Positions 1 to 10,440 of a stretch of DNA of 64,000 nucleotides are shown in pieces. The stretch is from Perognathus longimembris pacificus (Eukaryota > Chordata > Mammalia > Rodentia > Heteromyidae), in contig NC_063168.1 in NCBI RefSeq assembly GCF_023159225.1, positions 64,335,398 to 64,399,397 of the forward strand, read 5' to 3'. The notes beneath the pieces are model-generated. The model ran no database searches. It saw nothing but the letters and a program-made list of their open reading frames with translations, and was not told where the DNA came from. Each line of letters starts with the position of its first letter. Within the stretch, counting starts at the first letter, position 1. Made by a program: the position numbers and the translations under genes.

Positions 1-767
1 GAGAACTTTGAAAGAAAGCAAAACCAGAGTTGAAAAGAGTTTATAGGAGGTTATTGAAATTAATACAAGTCAGAGCACTGGCCAAGGGAAAAAAGTCAAC
101 AAACAACTTTCCTGCAGAAGTCTTTAGTAGTTTTATAGTAGCCCGTTCTAGGGTTTGCACCTTTCATTTCAAGGGGATTGCATTAGATCTCTCCCTCTTC
201 TTACAGCAGCCTTAAGTCTTTTTGTCTATTACCTCTGTCTGTCAGAATGTTTTATTGACAATGTTTCAACAATACTTACGGCAAGTCTCCTTTTCTCATC
301 TGCCTCACTGATAGAAGCTTTGGAACATAGCCACCAAGCAAAGAAGAAAATCAAAGATCTGTGGCATTCTTCCTCCTCCCCTTTTCCCTTTCCTCTTAAT
401 TTCTCTTTAGTGACCATCACCTTCTCCATATTAATAGACTTCATCTGTTTCTCAAACTGTAGACCTATTTTTCTCTTTCTTACTTAGTCTTAGTGTAAGG
501 ACAGGCGTGGCGAAGTATGCCAGGCACATTGGAGGAGACAGAGGCTGGTGTGTGTTTATTGAGATAGGTGCTCAAGGTTCCTGTGGACCTGAGCAGACCC
601 TGCCCCAGATAATAAAAGTCAGGGCAGAGGCAGGCAGATCTGATGGAAAGATATTCTTTCAAAAAACCAGAACAAATAAGTATTTTGGCTATTATATCTA
701 CATTTCTGGAGAATGTGTTCAATCTGTATGGCTTTGTTTAGTGGAAAATTATAAGTACTCTTGATAG
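1..767. other. Unassigned AT-rich sequence
   Basis: I recognise no repeat or gene here. The open frames are short, overlap on both strands and show no protein-like composition. Confidence 0.5.
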
Positions 768-1040
768 TCCTAGAGTTTGAACTTGGAGCCTCTCACTTGC
801 TAAATAGGCCCTGTACCACAACCCCCAGTCCATTTTACTTTAGTTATGTGTCGAGGTAGGCTTTAGACCATAGTCCTCATACACGTAGCCTCTTGCAGAG
901 CTGGTAGGAAGTAGCATTCATAGCTTATGCATTGAGTTGGTGTCTTGCTAACTTATGCCCACTCTTGAATCAAACCAGTTCTCTCCACATCCACCTCCCC
1001 AGTCTCTGGGATTACAGGTGTGAGCCACAACACCTAGCAA
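768..1040 (-). repeat. Old dimeric SINE, B1 arm plus ID-like arm (B1-dID-like)
   Basis: On the plus strand the first part (about 772-832) is the reverse complement of a tRNA-derived arm: a box-B-like GTTTGAACT block followed by a stretch resembling a reversed box A. The last part (about 997-1036) reads GGGATTACAGGTGTGAGCC, the reverse complement of the 7SL-derived B1/Alu head. B1 head first and ID-like arm second is the arrangement of the rodent B1-dID family. The middle is strongly eroded, so this is an old copy. Confidence 0.65.
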
Positions 1041-1908
1041 TAACTATTCTTGAAATCGGGGAGCTCTGATTATCCTATTTCCAGGGGCTTGTTTTGGTGG
1101 AATTAGAAATCCTATTTCTAGAACCAAGAAACACAGCTACAGACTCATTTCTGGTTGAATTTGTTCTTAAAGGTGCAAAGGGATTAGATTAATTGTATTT
1201 AAGGTGGTAAATTTGAAGAACAAAACTAAATGGAAGGAGTAAAACTCTAAAGTGACCCACAGAGCCTGACCCTGCTCAGTCTCAAAGTGTGTTCTTGATC
1301 TGTCTTCTGTGTCACATTAGGGGATTTCTTGGTCATTCCGGTGACTTGTGCTTACAAAGCTAGGTTCTTCCTGTGACACTGGATTTGAAGTGCAAAGACA
1401 GGTTGTGCCCTGTCCCTGTGGGTGTTGTGCCAATCCCAGCACAATCGGACAAAGCTGTCTGAGTAGAGTTCTCCACTTGCTGCTCTGCAGAAGACAGCGG
1501 TGCTCCAGGAGGAGTTATGTCTCCGTGGCAGTGTGAGTTAAGAAGCAACATTAGGCACCATTCCACTAAAGGAGGCCTTGTGAGCAAACGCAGCCCCTTA
1601 CATCTCCTTGCACTTTCATGCATGAGGCGATGTCAGTGATAGGCGATGTCAGTGATAAACGACGTGGAAACTCAACCACGGTGAAGTACTTTAGACAGTC
1701 TGCCTCGGAGTAGGCTGATCACGTAGCGATCTAGGAGTCAACCTTTTCAATCTGCAGGGAGCAGATGGGATCATGACCTACAACCAAGGCAGGAGGAAAG
1801 CCTTCCCTTGAATAAAAGACAAAATGTTGCGAGACAGGCAGCTTTTACTTTATTAAACACAGAGGCTGGTGCAAAAAAAAATTAGATCCCAGGTTAGCTG
1901 GGACATAC
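1041..1908. other. Unassigned sequence
   Basis: No repeat family or gene recognised. Near 1633-1660 a short unit (GGCGATGTCAGTGATA and variants) occurs twice in tandem, which looks like a small local duplication. Confidence 0.45.
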
Positions 1909-1929
1909 TTTTTTTTTTTTTTTTTTTTT
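1909..1929. repeat. Poly-T run
   Basis: Uninterrupted T of about 21 bases. It may be the tail of an antisense retroposon, but I cannot recognise the body on its right. Confidence 0.8.
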
Positions 1930-2008
1930 GGTATGTGTGATATGTTTCAAAAATCTTGGATAGATTTTTTTTTGATACATTACAAAAGGCTTGGGTTTGG
2001 CTTCCTGG

Positions 2009-2011
<3 letters not shown>

Positions 2012-2049
<38 letters not shown>

Positions 2050-2080
2050 TCTTCCTCCTCCTCCTCTTCATTGGTCTCAC

Positions 2081-2167
<87 letters not shown>
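2012..2167. repeat. Compound microsatellite (CT)n-(TCC)n-(TG)n-(AG)n
   Basis: CT repeats at about 2012-2046, TCC-rich bases to about 2069, TG at 2083-2112 and AG at 2112-2167. The CT and AG arms are complementary and flank a loop of about 65 bases. The arginine/glutamate- and serine/leucine-rich frames translated here are artefacts of the repeat. Confidence 0.97.
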
Positions 2168-2170
<3 letters not shown>

Positions 2171-2914
2171 TGTGATTCTTGAGTGTGCCTTTAGCATTCC
2201 TTGTCGGGAAGTATGTACCAGGGCAGTGTTTTCCAGTGGAGTTGTTTTCCCTCCAAGTACTTAGGAAGCACGATTGTCCCTGTCACAGAACATAAGCCTT
2301 TCCTCTCAGGAAACGCAATGACTTCAGGCAGACAGGCTCTCCCGGTGCAGCCTGCCCTGGAATCCTGCACAGAGTGGGTATCCTGTGCTGCAGGGGGCGA
2401 GAAGCCTGGAGCCGTGATTCCATGGCTGTTGAACTGAATTGTGTAATTTTATGATTTCCCAATTGTTTTCGCTAACTTCTGCTCTCTGACACAGGAGTTA
2501 AGCCTTCAATTTTGCAGAGAGATCAGGGCTACAACTCCGAGTCGGCCCGAGAGGGAGCCCAGAGACGAGCCCTCCTAACTCAGAGGTATGAGGAGGCCGA
2601 GGGAGGAATAGTAGCGAGATTGGCAAAAGGGGACTTGGAAGAAAATAGAGATTGTCGTAAACAGTCAGGAAACAGGCGGAGAGTCACACAGCTGGGAACT
2701 TAAGTCAGCCGCTCAGGGCAGGGGCAGCAACCAGGGAGGGTTTTCAATAAAAAGGCCTAAGTATGAGAGGAAGCCATTTCAGCTCCTTTCTGACATCAAA
2801 AAATAAATGAAAAAAACATGAACCTTTGCAGAACTGAATACAGCTGATGGGGAGAAAAGTCTTTGCACAGGGAAAGGAATCTTGTGGGCCTGAAAAGTCC
2901 TAGATCAATCAGGG
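2168..2914. other. Unique sequence with locally higher GC and CpG content
   Basis: From about 2300 to 2720 GC is visibly higher than in the surroundings and several CpGs survive (2536-2580). A 68-bp segment, 2518-2585, has a splice-acceptor-like TTTTGCAG before it and a donor-like GAGGTATGA after it. Its frame is open, but no protein family is recognised. It could be an untranslated exon, a conserved element or chance. Confidence 0.3.
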
Positions 2915-2926
2915 AACCATCATTTC

Positions 2927-3535
2927 TTTTTTTTTTTTTTTATCATCAAGGTGATGTATAGAGGGGTTACAATTATATACATAAGGTAGTTAGTACATTT
3001 TTTATCAAACTTGTTACCTCTTCCCTCATTTTTCTCCCACCTTCTCTCATTTCCAATCCCCCTCTTGCATTGTACAGTTAGTTTACAACATATTATCTTG
3101 TAAGTATTACTGTTGCGTTGGTTTGCCTTTTACCCTTTGTCTCACCATTTTGATGTTCCCCTTCCCTTCCCTAATTCAGATAAACATATATACAATGCCC
3201 AGGGTACCAAAATCAAACACAGTGACAACAGGGGCTAAACCACAGGGAAGATAAACAAAAGAAAAAGGCATAATTTCACATAGTATGTTGAAAATAACTA
3301 CAACACTGATAAACCAGTTATTTCCATAACTTGGAGTTTTTTCTGCTTAGCATCATCTTATGTGGTCATATGTACATAGCTATTGAGCGATTGTGATCAT
3401 CCATTACGACTATCCTAGACATATACTAATTATGAGGGATACCATAATACAATAATACATAATACAATAATGAGGGAAACCATAGTGTTTATGTTTCTTG
3501 GGGTCTGGCTCACTTTACTTAGTATGATTTTAGGA
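2927..3535 (-). mobile_element. L1 3' end (type A 3' UTR), 5'-truncated, with target duplication
   Basis: Read on the minus strand this is the end of L1 ORF2 plus a 3' UTR carrying a purine-rich tract. It ends in the block that closes all type A copies (CCCCTCTGTACATCACTTTG-like), then a poly-A tail seen here as poly-T at 2927-2941. A 12-bp direct repeat, AACCATCATTTC, flanks it at 2915-2926 and 3536-3547, the signature of target-primed insertion. A small AATAC-rich stretch at about 3446-3470 is a local duplication within the element. Confidence 0.9.
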
Positions 3536-3547
3536 AACCATCATTTC

Positions 3548-4536
3548 ATCCCAGTGTGCCAGTAAGCTTGCCCATCTGTGAATATTGTCTATTTTGAGAA
3601 CAAGTGTTGGGGAAATATTGAGCATATTTTGCATTATTCAGTCATCAGATAAAAAGAAGTACCACTGCTACATTTGTTCACCCTTTGTCCCTTCATTTCT
3701 GTGCCCCCCATTGCCCTCCTAAAGACAGATAAATGAATCAATTAAAAGGTTAAATACATGAGTAAAAAAATATAAATTGATACATGAGTTTTGGGAGCTA
3801 CAGGGCAACTTTTTACCACCATGCTGACTTTGCTTGCCCCCCCCCCCCACATGTCTGTGAGGCAGGGAAATAGAAATGTGTGAGAGTTATTACCTGCCAT
3901 CCTCAGGACAGTGTGTTTGGATAATTAATAATGGTGTCTTACTGCTAACACAATAGAGTATTTGTTAAATTTAAACTAAAACATCACCTATAATCCTACC
4001 TTCTCAATCCAAATGTTTAGTTTCTTTCTAATTAACTTTTGATTTAAGTGTACATATATATTCACATTTTCAGTAGATACAATCACATTGCATTGCTTTA
4101 TTGAATCGCTAATGTTTTATAGTTAGCACCATATGGGAAGTATTCTAAGAGCGTTCTTCCCTAATCGCTTCATCTTCCTAATGACGTTTCTTCCTGGATG
4201 CATGAGGTCTCTTCATGTTGACAGACCATCCCTAATCAACCCCTTTATCCTTGCATAATTATATTTCTTCCATTTTTTTGGAAGCAAAGCCTGCAAACGA
4301 GATGCTTTTCATCTCATGTCATCAACAGGGCTGTGGAGTAGAGCACAAGTCCCCCCAATGAATACAGGGGACTTTGGCTCCTGCATTACAAAGATCATGA
4401 AACTGCCAGTCTCATTTCAAGGGTTGAACAACTGGGTCTGAGCATCACATACTCCAATTCTTCTCAGACCAATCTTGGATGTACCTAGACATAAAGGGCT
4501 GAAAAAGAAAATCAAATCCATGGTATGTCGGAACTA
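3548..4536. other. Unassigned AT-rich sequence
   Basis: No gene or repeat family recognised, except a C12 run at 3837-3848. Confidence 0.45.
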
Positions 4537-4845
4537 AAAGCTCTGGACAGGATGATTCAAACCTGTAATCCTAGCTACTGGGAATGCTAGTTGGAAAACA
4601 AGCCTGGGCAAAATGTTTGTGAGAACTCATCTCAACCAATTAAAGCTGAGTGTGGCAATGAGCACTTGTCATCCTAGCTGTGCTGAAGCATATATGGGAG
4701 AAACTATTCCAAGCCTATACTGGCTTATAAGGGAGGCCTTATTTTTTTTTAAACCAAAAGAATTAGAGATGTTGGTGAAATTATAAGAACACCTGTCTAG
4801 AAAGCTCAAGTCCCTGAATTCAAACCCTAGTATCATTTAAACAAG
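4537..4845 (+). repeat. Old dimeric SINE, B1 arm plus ID-like arm (B1-dID-like)
   Basis: The left arm has the 7SL-type block CCTGTAATCCTAGCTACTGG at about 4564, continuing through AAGCCTGGGCAAAA. The right end has a box-B-like GAATTCAAACCCTAG (about 4815-4830) and then an (AAGC/AAAC)n tail to 4874. The middle contains a partial second B1-like block. Divergence is high. Confidence 0.65.
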
Positions 4846-5214
4846 CAAGCAAGCAAGCAAACAAACAAACAAACTGAAATCTGTATTTTTCATAGAAAAA
4901 TCTGATGTATTTGAAAGGAAACCTCTAGTGTGGATCTGATTAAACTGTCATCAGTGGGGTATCACCAGTGGTTACATTCAAAGTTTCTGTCACAGAAAGA
5001 CCTGAGGATATAGCCCTGTTCTGTTCAATGATGATTCCATAGTTCCAACCAGTTACTGCACCTGCCTAAGGCACATGTTCCTTTCATGAAAGCACTGGGG
5101 TACATATATTAGATGCATATGATTTTTTGGTCTGTTCTCAGTATATATTGGATATACATCTTTAAGGCAATGGTGATGGTGAGGATGATGATGATTATGA
5201 TAGTCATGTATCTT

Positions 5215-5365
5215 CCAGGGAAGTGTCTTGAGCAAGTTACACAGCTCCTTTTACCTTTCGTTGCTGCATCTCTAGAATGGGATCTATGCCAGAAGATGGT
5301 ACATGCAAATTCCTCAGAGTAGAACCTAGCTCAAAGCAATCCTTCAACCAATGATATTATTAGGC
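5215..5365 (+). repeat. Probable MIR relic
   Basis: GAGCAAGTTACACAGCTCC followed by CTCTAGAATGGGATCTATGCC fits the middle of the mammal-wide MIR SINE (AGTTACTTAACCTC... TGTAAAATGGG). The match is weak, so this is a moderate call only. Confidence 0.4.
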
Positions 5366-5373
5366 TTTCTTTC

Positions 5374-5430
5374 TTCCCTCCCTCCCCCCTCCCTCCCTCC
5401 CTCCCTCCCTTTCCCCTTCCTTCCTTCTTG
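5374..5430. repeat. (CCCT)n / CT-rich simple repeat
   Basis: Runs of CCCT and CCTT units. Confidence 0.9.
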
Positions 5431-5689
5431 CTTGATAAGTATGTATTAGCATTTCTACTTCTAGTAAGAAAAGGGAACCTGTTAATCACTCGCCTATGCT
5501 GGAGTTGAAACTAGAACTACTTCACTTCAAAACTTATATTGATTCTTTGTATAACTACTTAAAGATAATAAGCAAAAACTAAAATAAATAAAACTTAAGA
5601 AAATAACAATAAAAAAATAAAAAAACTTAAAAATCACAAATGAAAAATAAAATAAAAAAGGCTCAGGAAACAAAACAAACCTATGTTGA

Positions 5690-5850
5690 TTCCCCCATAG
5701 TGAATGCTAGGAAACCCTGGGTAAGTGATGGGACAATGTTCTTGATGATCAGAATTCTGGATGAGAATGGGTGGATCAAAGCGCACCGTATTCATAAACT
5801 GCTTTGTTAAATGACAACTCCTTTGTACAACTACTTTAAGATAGTGTGTG
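5690..5850 (+). repeat. L1 3' end, type C 3' UTR (tail only)
   Basis: ATTCATAAACTGCTTTGTTA followed by ACAACTCCTTTGTACAACTA matches the terminal part of the copies at 18560-19185 and 54531-54955. A (GT)n microsatellite directly follows the end. The left boundary is uncertain. Confidence 0.55.
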
Positions 5851-5883
5851 TGTGTGTGTGCGTGTGTGTGTGTGTGTGTGTGT
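5844..5883. repeat. (GT)n microsatellite
   Basis: GT repeat with one CG interruption, at the 3' tail position of the preceding L1 fragment. Confidence 0.95.
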
Positions 5884-6464
5884 ACTCTAGCAACCAGGGA
5901 CTATAAGCATGCCTACTTAGAATAAGATCCCTGAGCATCTATTCAGTAGATGAGGAAAGAGGGAGGTGGGGGGGGAGGGGTGGCAGGAGCAAGATGACCC
6001 TGCCTGGAGAGAGCATTAGGAAGGCCTGAGTTTGCCTCTGCTCCTTGAACTGAATCAACTGTGAATTCCAGGACAGCAGTGTTGAAATGAACTTAATATT
6101 TCTCCAGATGAGAAAAGGTGCCCTCAGGGAAGAAAAACTCGGTTGGGCTTTGACATTCAATTTCCAAGCACTTTAGCTTCTAAAAGAAGCTTCCTAACCT
6201 ACTTTTCTGTTACATCCTTCGTCCTCTCTTCCTCCTGTCCCCATCCTGTCCCCAAGGGCTGCTGCTCATACCATAGGCCAGGGATTGAGAGCAACAGGAT
6301 TCCTGATCTGGGATTTACTAGAAAGGCAAAAATGAGGAGTGGAACACTGAGCATATAGAATGAATGATACAATGGAGAAGATTATACCCCTGCTTTTCTT
6401 TAACTCATTGGCTACCACTAGAAATACACATAATAATAATTTTGTATTTGATACACAGTTAACT
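5884..6464. other. Unassigned sequence
   Basis: No family recognised. A G-rich run lies at about 5962-5980. The frames on both strands look like chance. Confidence 0.45.
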
Positions 6465-6640
6465 TTGCTCCTGGCTAGTGCTCTACCATTTGGGTAACAC
6501 CTGAACTTCTAGCTTTTTGCTGGGTATTCAGAGTCTCTTGAATCTGTCTTCCTGGGATGGCATGACACTGTGATCCTCAGATTTCAGACTCTCAAGTAGC
6601 TAGGGTCAGAGGCATGCGCCTCCAGGACTCTGCTTCTTTG
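6465..6640 (-). repeat. B1-like/Geo dimeric SINE, partial
   Basis: On the plus strand, CTGGCTAGTGCTCTACCATT (about 6471) is the reverse complement of the Geo-type arm. GATCCTCAGATTTCAGACTC then AAGTAGCTAGGG (about 6572-6605) is the reverse complement of the B1-like left arm. Diverged and probably truncated. Confidence 0.6.
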
Positions 6641-7369
6641 GGTATTCATTACTTCTATTTCCTTTGTGGAGAACAGAGAATGTGTTCTCCCTTCCTTTGT
6701 TTCTCTCCAACTTATCCTGATACACTGAAGTCAATTTTTTTGCTGTAAATTCAAAACACTCATCTCTATTTTGATGCTGGGTTAATATCTGGAAGGATCC
6801 AACTCTCTGAGCTCACTGTCTCAGCACAATTATTGGAGGAGACATTTCTAGGGACTTTCCCATGTGTTGTCATTTGAGTAAATTGCAAAGAAGAAAGATT
6901 AGGCAGGTCTTTCCCAGAAACTATGCTGCCTCCCTTCTTGCTCTTTATCAGCAAATGTGGAGGACAACTTGTCCAAAATATCAGGGCCAACATGGGCTCC
7001 CAATTTCAGATTCAAAGAGGAGATCTGTCGTACTGTATCCAGTCTTAAGTGAAGGCAGCAGGAACACAGACCAGAGCTACTTTGCCTGGTAGTGGGGGCT
7101 AGGGAGGGAAGTGACTCTTGGAGAACTCTAGAAGGTCAACGTCAGCAGGGAGACTTCAATTCCATGTTTATTTATTTATTTCATTACATTAGGATTTAAT
7201 TTTGCCTGTGAAATCCTAACAACGGCATGCAACTTTGCTCCCTTCTAGATTTGCCTCTCTAGCTTGGCGAGAAACTCCTTCAGGGACAATTTTCTTTGGC
7301 ACAGTTTCCTGTAACTGGAGGCTGTTAAGTGGCAGTATAGTGAGTGGTGAAAGTAAGAATTGTGGAGGA
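6641..7369. other. Unassigned sequence
   Basis: No gene or repeat recognised. Confidence 0.45.
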
Positions 7370-7575
7370 GACAGCTTGGATGCAATGCTGATTCTGCTGG
7401 CTACTGTGTGACATGGGCCAAACTCCCTAACTCTTCTGCACACCAAAGTTTTCATCTAATAAATCAGACAAATGCTTTGAGCTTATCTCACAAAGCAGGC
7501 TTATTGGTGATCTGTACTATTAAATGCAATGGTAGACACCTTAAACCCTTCTACTAAGCACTGGTACTAAGCACA
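7370..7575 (+). repeat. MIR SINE relic
   Basis: GCTGGCTACTGTGTGACATG followed by GGCCAAACTCCCTAACTC and TTTTCATCTAATAAATCAGA follows the MIR core and its downstream CTGTGTGACCTTGGGCAAGT-like block in order. MIR is a pre-eutherian tRNA-derived SINE. The copy is old. Confidence 0.65.
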
Positions 7576-7784
7576 GCCCGTAGGTGCTTTGATCATTTTA
7601 TCTTTTCATAATTTTATTCATATATGAAAATAATAGTAATGATACTGGGAAATAAGCATATAGGACAGTGAACATCCCATTTCTTCTTCATTGCCTTTCA
7701 GATAGGAGATAGTAGTCTGTTTGGACATTGCTGCTAATGATGGCCATGACTTTCAAGATTGTCCTGTCTGACATCCTATGAATT

Positions 7785-7895
7785 TGCTTGTTTATTTATA
7801 TATCTTCTCTATTCTCTACTAGCAGGCAAGGCCTTTTGTTCTGTCTCCACTGTCTAGCAACGGACTAGTGAATTAGTGGTTCATCAATGACAGAC
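7785..7895 (+). repeat. Probable L2 3'-end relic
   Basis: CTACTAGCAGGCAAGGCCTT then TTGTTCTGTCTCCACTGTCTAGCAACGG with GGTTCATCAATGA at the end parallels the L2 tail (CTCCATGAGGGCAGGGACCT... TGTTCACTGCTG... CTCAATAAAT). Confidence 0.45.
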
Positions 7896-8123
7896 ATCTC
7901 TTATGCTTCATAATTTCCAATTTCAAACACCAGCAGAGGACACTGTATGAATCCAAAGTTCAGGAATCTCAGACCATGGTTCTTGGCCTTATTTGGGTCA
8001 AATGTGGGCCCTATGGATGTGTGCTAGTATCTCACGGTAATATGGCCTTCATGAACATGGCATGAAGGGAGAGAAGAATATCTTAGATCATAAAGACAGA
8101 GTTGAGTAGGTAGCACACATGTT

Positions 8124-8124
8124 G

Positions 8125-8156
<32 letters not shown>
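8124..8156. repeat. (AAC)n microsatellite
   Basis: About ten AAC units. Confidence 0.95.
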
Positions 8157-8664
8157 AAATCACACATTTTCTCCAAGGAGTTTACCAATAGTAATCTCAT
8201 CCCTTTTTCTCTTGTTTTGAATTTAGAAAGGGCAGGCCATTGTAACCCAGAAGAGTCCTTTATGCATTTGCCTGAAAGAAGATCACTTCTATCTTATCCT
8301 ACAATCAAGGAGCAAGTATTCCCTGAGTAATGATTGCCTGCCAGCAGCATGCAGTAAGTAGCCTGTGATGTAGAGAGACAGACATGCAAAGTGGAGAAAT
8401 AGATTTGGGAGTCATTTACATCCTGGTGAGAGAGGAAGTACTGAAAGCAGATGAGCACTCAAAAAAGACAGGTGGGGAAGGGAAAGACTAGAACACACAG
8501 TCTCAGGAAATTCCCCAGACCTAGAAGGAGAGAGAGTAGACTCCTTTGTCAGCTGGGGCTGTGTGAGGATGAACTTCTGAGAACCTGGTCTTACATGGGC
8601 CTGGGCCACCGGAGGGAACTATGCAAGAAGGTTCTCCTTCTCGGGAATCTCATCACAAAAGAGA

Positions 8665-9021
8665 TTGGCAAGCCTCCTCATCTTCTCCAAGGATGCAAGG
8701 TTCTGTGTTATCCAGATTGTGATTTCACTTCCTAGAACTATCCACTCCAGCGATAAAAACGTTCTGAGTAGTAATGCAACTGCTGCAGCCCATAGTGGTC
8801 CTGGAGAAGCAGTACGGATTGCTCTGCCCCCCGAACTGAAAGGACAAATGGTTGTCACCCTTCATGGTGTGGTGTTGGTTACCGTTAGTTATCCTAACAA
8901 GCCTTCGCGAGGCATCATTTATGCTCCTGAGAGAAGCATAACCATGGTAATTTCAGCAGCACCTGGTGTCCTTAGGGATACTCAGACTCAGGGAATTCCT
9001 GTAGCTTCAGAGCTAAATTGA
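8665..9021 (+). pseudogene. Open frame of unknown origin; possible processed-pseudogene fragment
   Basis: A 118-codon open frame. From about residue 35 (8767 on) it has a composition unlike the chance frames around it: rich in V, T, P, A and S, with several surviving CpGs, and a TGA stop followed at once by TAG. It contains the segments ALPPELKGQMVV and SRGIIYAPERS, which I cannot assign to any family. A better upstream reading continues in another frame (8451-8735), so if this is a gene relic it carries a frameshift. I see no intron signals, no clear poly-A and no clear target duplication. It could be a truncated retrocopy, an old ERV piece or chance. Confidence 0.3.
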
Positions 9022-9430
9022 TAGAGTTTTTGAAATGATTGACAATTACTAATAGCTGGAGGTTTTAAAACTTATTTCATACACTCTGTGAATACATGGC
9101 TTCAACTTCTATTTCTTCCAGAGCTCATGATTCATCCATTGCAGAAGGAACATTCACACAAAAGATTTTAAAGGGAAATTTGGTGAATAAAATAACCCAT
9201 GCTATTTCAAATATTTGTTTGATAACCAGATCTCATGATGCTCTCTGATCCTCCCCATGGGAAGGATAACTTGTTTATCCACATTTCTACATTGATGGCC
9301 CCATGAGGGGAAAGCCAGGTCCTTTGTGCTAAAGGCAGATAACAACTAATGTGGATGAATTAGATGGGTACATAGTGAATGATAACACAACTATTAATGA
9401 ATTTAAAAACTAATTAAAAATGAATACTTG

Positions 9431-9637
9431 GGGCTGGGGATATAGCCTAGTGGCAAGAGTGCCTGCCTCGGTTACATGAGGCCCTAGGTTCGATTCCCCA
9501 GCACCACATAAACAGAAAACGGCCAGAAGCGGCGCTGTGGCTAAAGTGGCAGAGTGCTAGCCTTGAGCGGGAAGAAGCCAGGGACAGTGCTCAGGCCCTG
9601 AGTCCAAGGCCTAGGACTGGCCAAAAAAAAAAAAAAA
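9431..9637 (+). mobile_element. IDL-Geo-type dimeric SINE with intact left pol III boxes
   Basis: The left arm is an ID-like tRNA-Ala-derived unit starting GGCTGGGGATATAGC. Box A TAGCCTAGTGG lies at 9443-9453 and box B GGTTCGATTCC at 9487-9497; both match the pol III consensus. The right arm starts at about 9527 and runs to GGACTGGCC, with a box-A-like TGGCTAAAGTGG (9538-9549) and a box-B-like GAGTCCAAGGCC (9600-9611). A15 tail at 9623-9637. The flanking GAATACTT at 9422-9429 and 9638-9645 is the target duplication. A well preserved, probably fairly young copy. Confidence 0.92.
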
Positions 9638-9645
9638 GAATACTT

Positions 9646-10149
9646 TTAAAATGAATCAATGGGTGAACTCATTGACTAGAACACATGATTTCAGGGGAAG
9701 AAGAGAGACCTTACGCCATGGTAGCATACACCTTCCTGTTGGAGATGGAATGATAAGGTTTGGGCATGTAGAGATAAAGGGAAAGAAAATCGCATTTATT
9801 TGGAAGGGGGATACAGTGTGGGAAGCCATTGAGATCCCAGAGACTGGAAAGATCATGTGGGTAATTCCAGCAGAAGGCAGATCATCTTGGTAGGTCAAAA
9901 GGTCTTGAGGAGTCACGATCTTTATCCTGGCTAAATACAACATACTAGGAAGCTTGCTTCTAAAGTTTATGATCAGATTGCTGTGAACCTTACATTAAGT
10001 CCTACAGAGATCTGATTATCATAACATCCAAAACTTTTCATCTAATGAGGAGTCTTCAACATACTTTTGGGGCTTTTGAAGTGCAGAAAATCTATATATT
10101 GCACCTAAAGGTAAATCTAATAAAGAGGATAATATTGTCTACAATTATG
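9646..10149. other. Unassigned sequence
   Basis: No gene or repeat recognised; open frames occur on both strands without family resemblance. Confidence 0.4.
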
Positions 10150-10440
10150 CATATATAAAATAGAAGGGAAACATTGGTCCTGCTTGCCCCCCAATACCTG
10201 TGGCCCACACCCCAGGGAGGTTCTTGGGTCTCTCCATGACTCAGGCCAGCCCACCTGCAAACTACCTCCCAGGAGGAGGGCCTTGCTGTTTCAAACAAAC
10301 CAGACATGAGCTTAGGCCATCTGAGTCTCTTTTACTTTTCCTTGGTTAAATAAACTCCTTTATACCTTACTGTAACTGTGCTCATTATTTCTAACTTTTA
10401 TTTCTAAACTGTCAGAAACCCCCAAGAACCTAATATCCTC
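10150..10440 (+). repeat. Possible retroviral-type LTR remnant
   Basis: A locally GC-richer block (10180-10290) is followed by GGTTAAATAAACTCCTTTAT, resembling the polyadenylation region of a retroviral LTR. No clear TG...CA ends or paired LTR were found. Weak call. Confidence 0.25.

Larger units (their letters stand above)
7896..9421. other. Mostly unassigned sequence
   Basis: Apart from the AAC microsatellite and the 8665-9021 frame I recognise nothing. Confidence 0.4.

Noticed and set aside
1853..2264. Open frames of up to 114 codons over the compound microsatellite
   Set aside because: Their RERERE- and SLSLSL-like composition is the translation of the dinucleotide repeat.
9431..9510. 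Functional tRNA-Ala gene
   Set aside because: Boxes A and B are intact, but the unit is the left arm of a dimeric SINE with a tail and a target duplication, and no cloverleaf is kept.
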